From: DATAXP01 sp036272935
Lineage (GTDB): Bacteria; Planctomycetota; Planctomycetia; Pirellulales; PNKZ01
Assembly: GCA_036272935.1 (NCBI GenBank)
Contig: DATAXP010000045.1
Location: 1 to 6,290, forward strand
Direction: 5' to 3'
Length of the DNA: 6,290 nt
Positions 5,622 to 6,290 of the stretch are shown here, in pieces (position 1 is the first letter of the stretch; each line of letters starts with the position of its first letter). The translations under genes were made by a program, and so were the position numbers. Under the pieces are notes generated by a model. It made no database searches and had not been told where the DNA came from. It saw only the letters and a list, made by a program, of their open reading frames with translations.

Positions 5622-5984
5622 TTACGCTGGTTGAGGTTTGCCCGTTCCGACGCTTCCCAGTAGGCAGACGTTCGAGCACTCGTCGATCCATTGGCCCCGG
5701 CCTAGCTCTAGCAGTTTCGGCTTGTTGAGCCACGGCGTAGCCGTGAAGTCGAACGTGTCGAAGTCCTTGTGCAGCGGGAAGCCCGCCTGCTTGATCCGGG
5801 CTTGCAACGCGTTGCCGGCCCGCGCGGCAACCTCCAGCTCGGTGAGCCGCAGCAGGTACTGTTCATGGCTCTCGTCGGCGGCAGCCGCCTCGCGGGCCAG
5901 CTTTTCGAACTCAGCACTCATGGCCGGCAGCCGCAGTTGTTTCAAGTTGCTTCTGAGCAGCAGCGGTGGACTGGTGGCACTCAT
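5622..5984 (-). pseudogene. istB: IS21-type istB (ATP-binding transposition helper), truncated at Walker A by element A
   Basis: IstB is the AAA+ ATPase that assists the IS21 transposase IstA in target capture and strand transfer. The first 116 codons are present: the helical N-terminal domain (L-K-Q-L-R-L-P-A-M at about 14-22), then F-D-T-F-D-F-T-A-T-P-W-L-N-K near 75-88, and C-L-L-G-S-V-G-T-G-K ending at Lys116. The expected T-H-L-A continuation is replaced at 5637 by the end of element A, which adds P-Q-P-A and a TAA at 5622. The start ATG 5984 has GGAG nine bases upstream and lies inside the istA reading frame. Walker B, the sensor motifs and the arginine finger are all lost, so ATPase function is impossible. 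No other part of istB is in the window. Confidence 0.93.
5627..5637 (-). repeat. Element A right inverted repeat (half att site)
   Basis: CTGGTTGAGGT on the plus strand is the perfect inverted partner of 773-783. It directly abuts codon 116 of istB and is followed outward by TT (5638-5639). The orf1 frame of element A is open through it. Confidence 0.85.
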
Positions 5985-6290
5985 CGTTCTTATCTCCAAG
6001 GGATAACAACAGGTCGAAACGACACAAGTCGGGACGCGGCACATGCACCGCAGGGACCCGTTCGAACTCCGTCGGCAGGGCCGTGCAATCCATCTCGGCG
6101 GCACGCATTCGCTCCGCGCAGCGCGCGATCGCCTCGGCCTGCAAGCAGTCCGGCCCACGGCATTGCTCGATCGCTCGTTCGAGACGCTCCACCGGATGTT
6201 CACCGAGCAACTGCAGCACTCGGGCATACTGCCGAGCGCCGGCTTGCCGGCCATACCGCGACTCCAATTGGCGGCGCAATTCGTCGAACG
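5911..6290 (-). CDS. istA: IS21-type transposase IstA, C-terminal end (runs off the right edge)
   Basis: This is the C-terminal tail of an IS21-family DDE transposase, entering from the right edge in frame as F-D-E-L-R-R-Q-L-E-S-R-Y-G. It continues Y-A-R-V-L-Q-L-L-G-E-H-P-V-E-R-L-E-R-A-I and ends near V-P-R-P-D-L-C-R-F-D-L-L-L, the usual close of IstA proteins before istB. The catalytic domain lies outside the window. The frame runs on to TGA at 5911-5913, overlapping istB by 74 bases. That is longer than the short overlap I expect, and the last 30 or so residues are probably overrun past a lost stop. Since istB is broken, this IS21 copy could move only if helped by an intact copy elsewhere. 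The assignment rests on tail similarity plus the adjacent istB. Confidence 0.85.
   Translation of the reverse strand, partial: FDELRRQLESRYGRQAGARQYARVLQLLGEHPVERLERAIEQCRGPDCLQAEAIARCAERMRAAEMDCTALPTEFERVPAVHVPRPDLCRFDLLLSLGDKNDECHQSTAAAQKQLETTAAAGHEC
5994..5997 (-). promoter_or_regulatory. Ribosome binding site of istB
   Basis: GGAG on the minus strand stands nine bases before ATG 5984. It supports 5984 as the istB start over the longer open frame upstream, which is only a shadow of istA. Confidence 0.6.

Larger units (their letters stand above)
773..5637 (-). mobile_element. Element A: serine-recombinase transposable element, interrupted by element B
   Basis: The element is bounded by perfect 11-bp inverted repeats, 773-783 and 5627-5637. 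Each lies exactly where a flanking gene breaks: the tyrosine recombinase on the left and istB on the right. A TT dinucleotide follows each repeat outward (771-772 and 5638-5639), consistent with the crossover dinucleotide of a large serine recombinase. Its genes read on the minus strand: orf1, orf2, then the recombinase, whose stop codon lies inside the left repeat. Subtracting B leaves about 2.49 kb. The ends would close into a palindromic 24-bp junction centred on TT; similarity of the arms continues inward, with about 19 of 24 positions matching per arm. The two flanking genes are different, so this copy is not a simple single insertion. The boundaries are well supported; the mechanism is inferred from the recombinase family. 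Confidence 0.85.

Noticed and set aside
773..5637. A target-site duplication of several bases at element A, as made by DDE transposases
   Set aside because: Only TT (or a T run) is shared by the flanks, and the flanks are different genes. The gene content is serine-recombinase, for which a dinucleotide is expected.
5407..5733. A 108-aa minus-strand ORF spanning the istB and element A junction
   Set aside because: It crosses the boundary between two elements and is out of phase with both istB and the conserved orf1 frame.
1..6290. CRISPR array, tRNA or rRNA, or replication origin
   Set aside because: No regularly spaced repeats, no tRNA-like or rRNA sequence, and no iteron cluster were seen. 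Essentially the whole window is taken up by mobile-element genes and their ends.

Overview
The window is a pile-up of mobile elements from an unidentified bacterium with GC-rich coding sequence; no housekeeping gene is present, so the host cannot be named. Every block is recognisable as part of a transposon or insertion sequence. Apart from one inner element, everything reads on the minus strand.

In minus-strand order the layout is as follows. (1) 6290-5638 holds the end of an IS21-type istA and the first 116 codons of istB, which is cut exactly at the Walker A lysine. (2) 5637-773 is a serine-recombinase element, called A here. It is bounded by perfect 11-bp inverted repeats and carries two small overlapping ORFs followed by a large serine recombinase. 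(3) The recombinase gene of A is split after codon 140 by a second element of the same general type, B (2447-4818). B lies in the opposite orientation and has its own two small ORFs plus an apparently intact 629-aa recombinase. (4) 772-545 is the C-terminal 75 codons of a tyrosine recombinase, overlapping by four bases the start of an IS91-type HUH transposase that runs off the left edge.

The nesting can be read at base level. Removing B together with one TT rejoins the two halves of the A recombinase in frame, giving a 695-aa protein across a conserved L-G-L-K-G-T-M-S motif. Joining the ends of each element through TT gives a dyad-symmetric site: 11-bp perfect arms for A, and 15-bp imperfect arms set 12 nt either side of TT for B. 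This is what is expected of attP-like sites for large serine recombinases with a TT/AA crossover.

Two things stand out. The two outer flanks of A belong to different broken genes (istB and a tyrosine recombinase), so this copy has probably been rearranged after insertion. All three broken genes at the junctions are themselves transposition or recombination genes, and each is cut at or near a conserved motif. The shared gene plan of A and B (small beta-rich ORF, small helical ORF, recombinase, tightly overlapping) suggests one compact element family of about 2.4-2.5 kb that parasitises other mobile elements.
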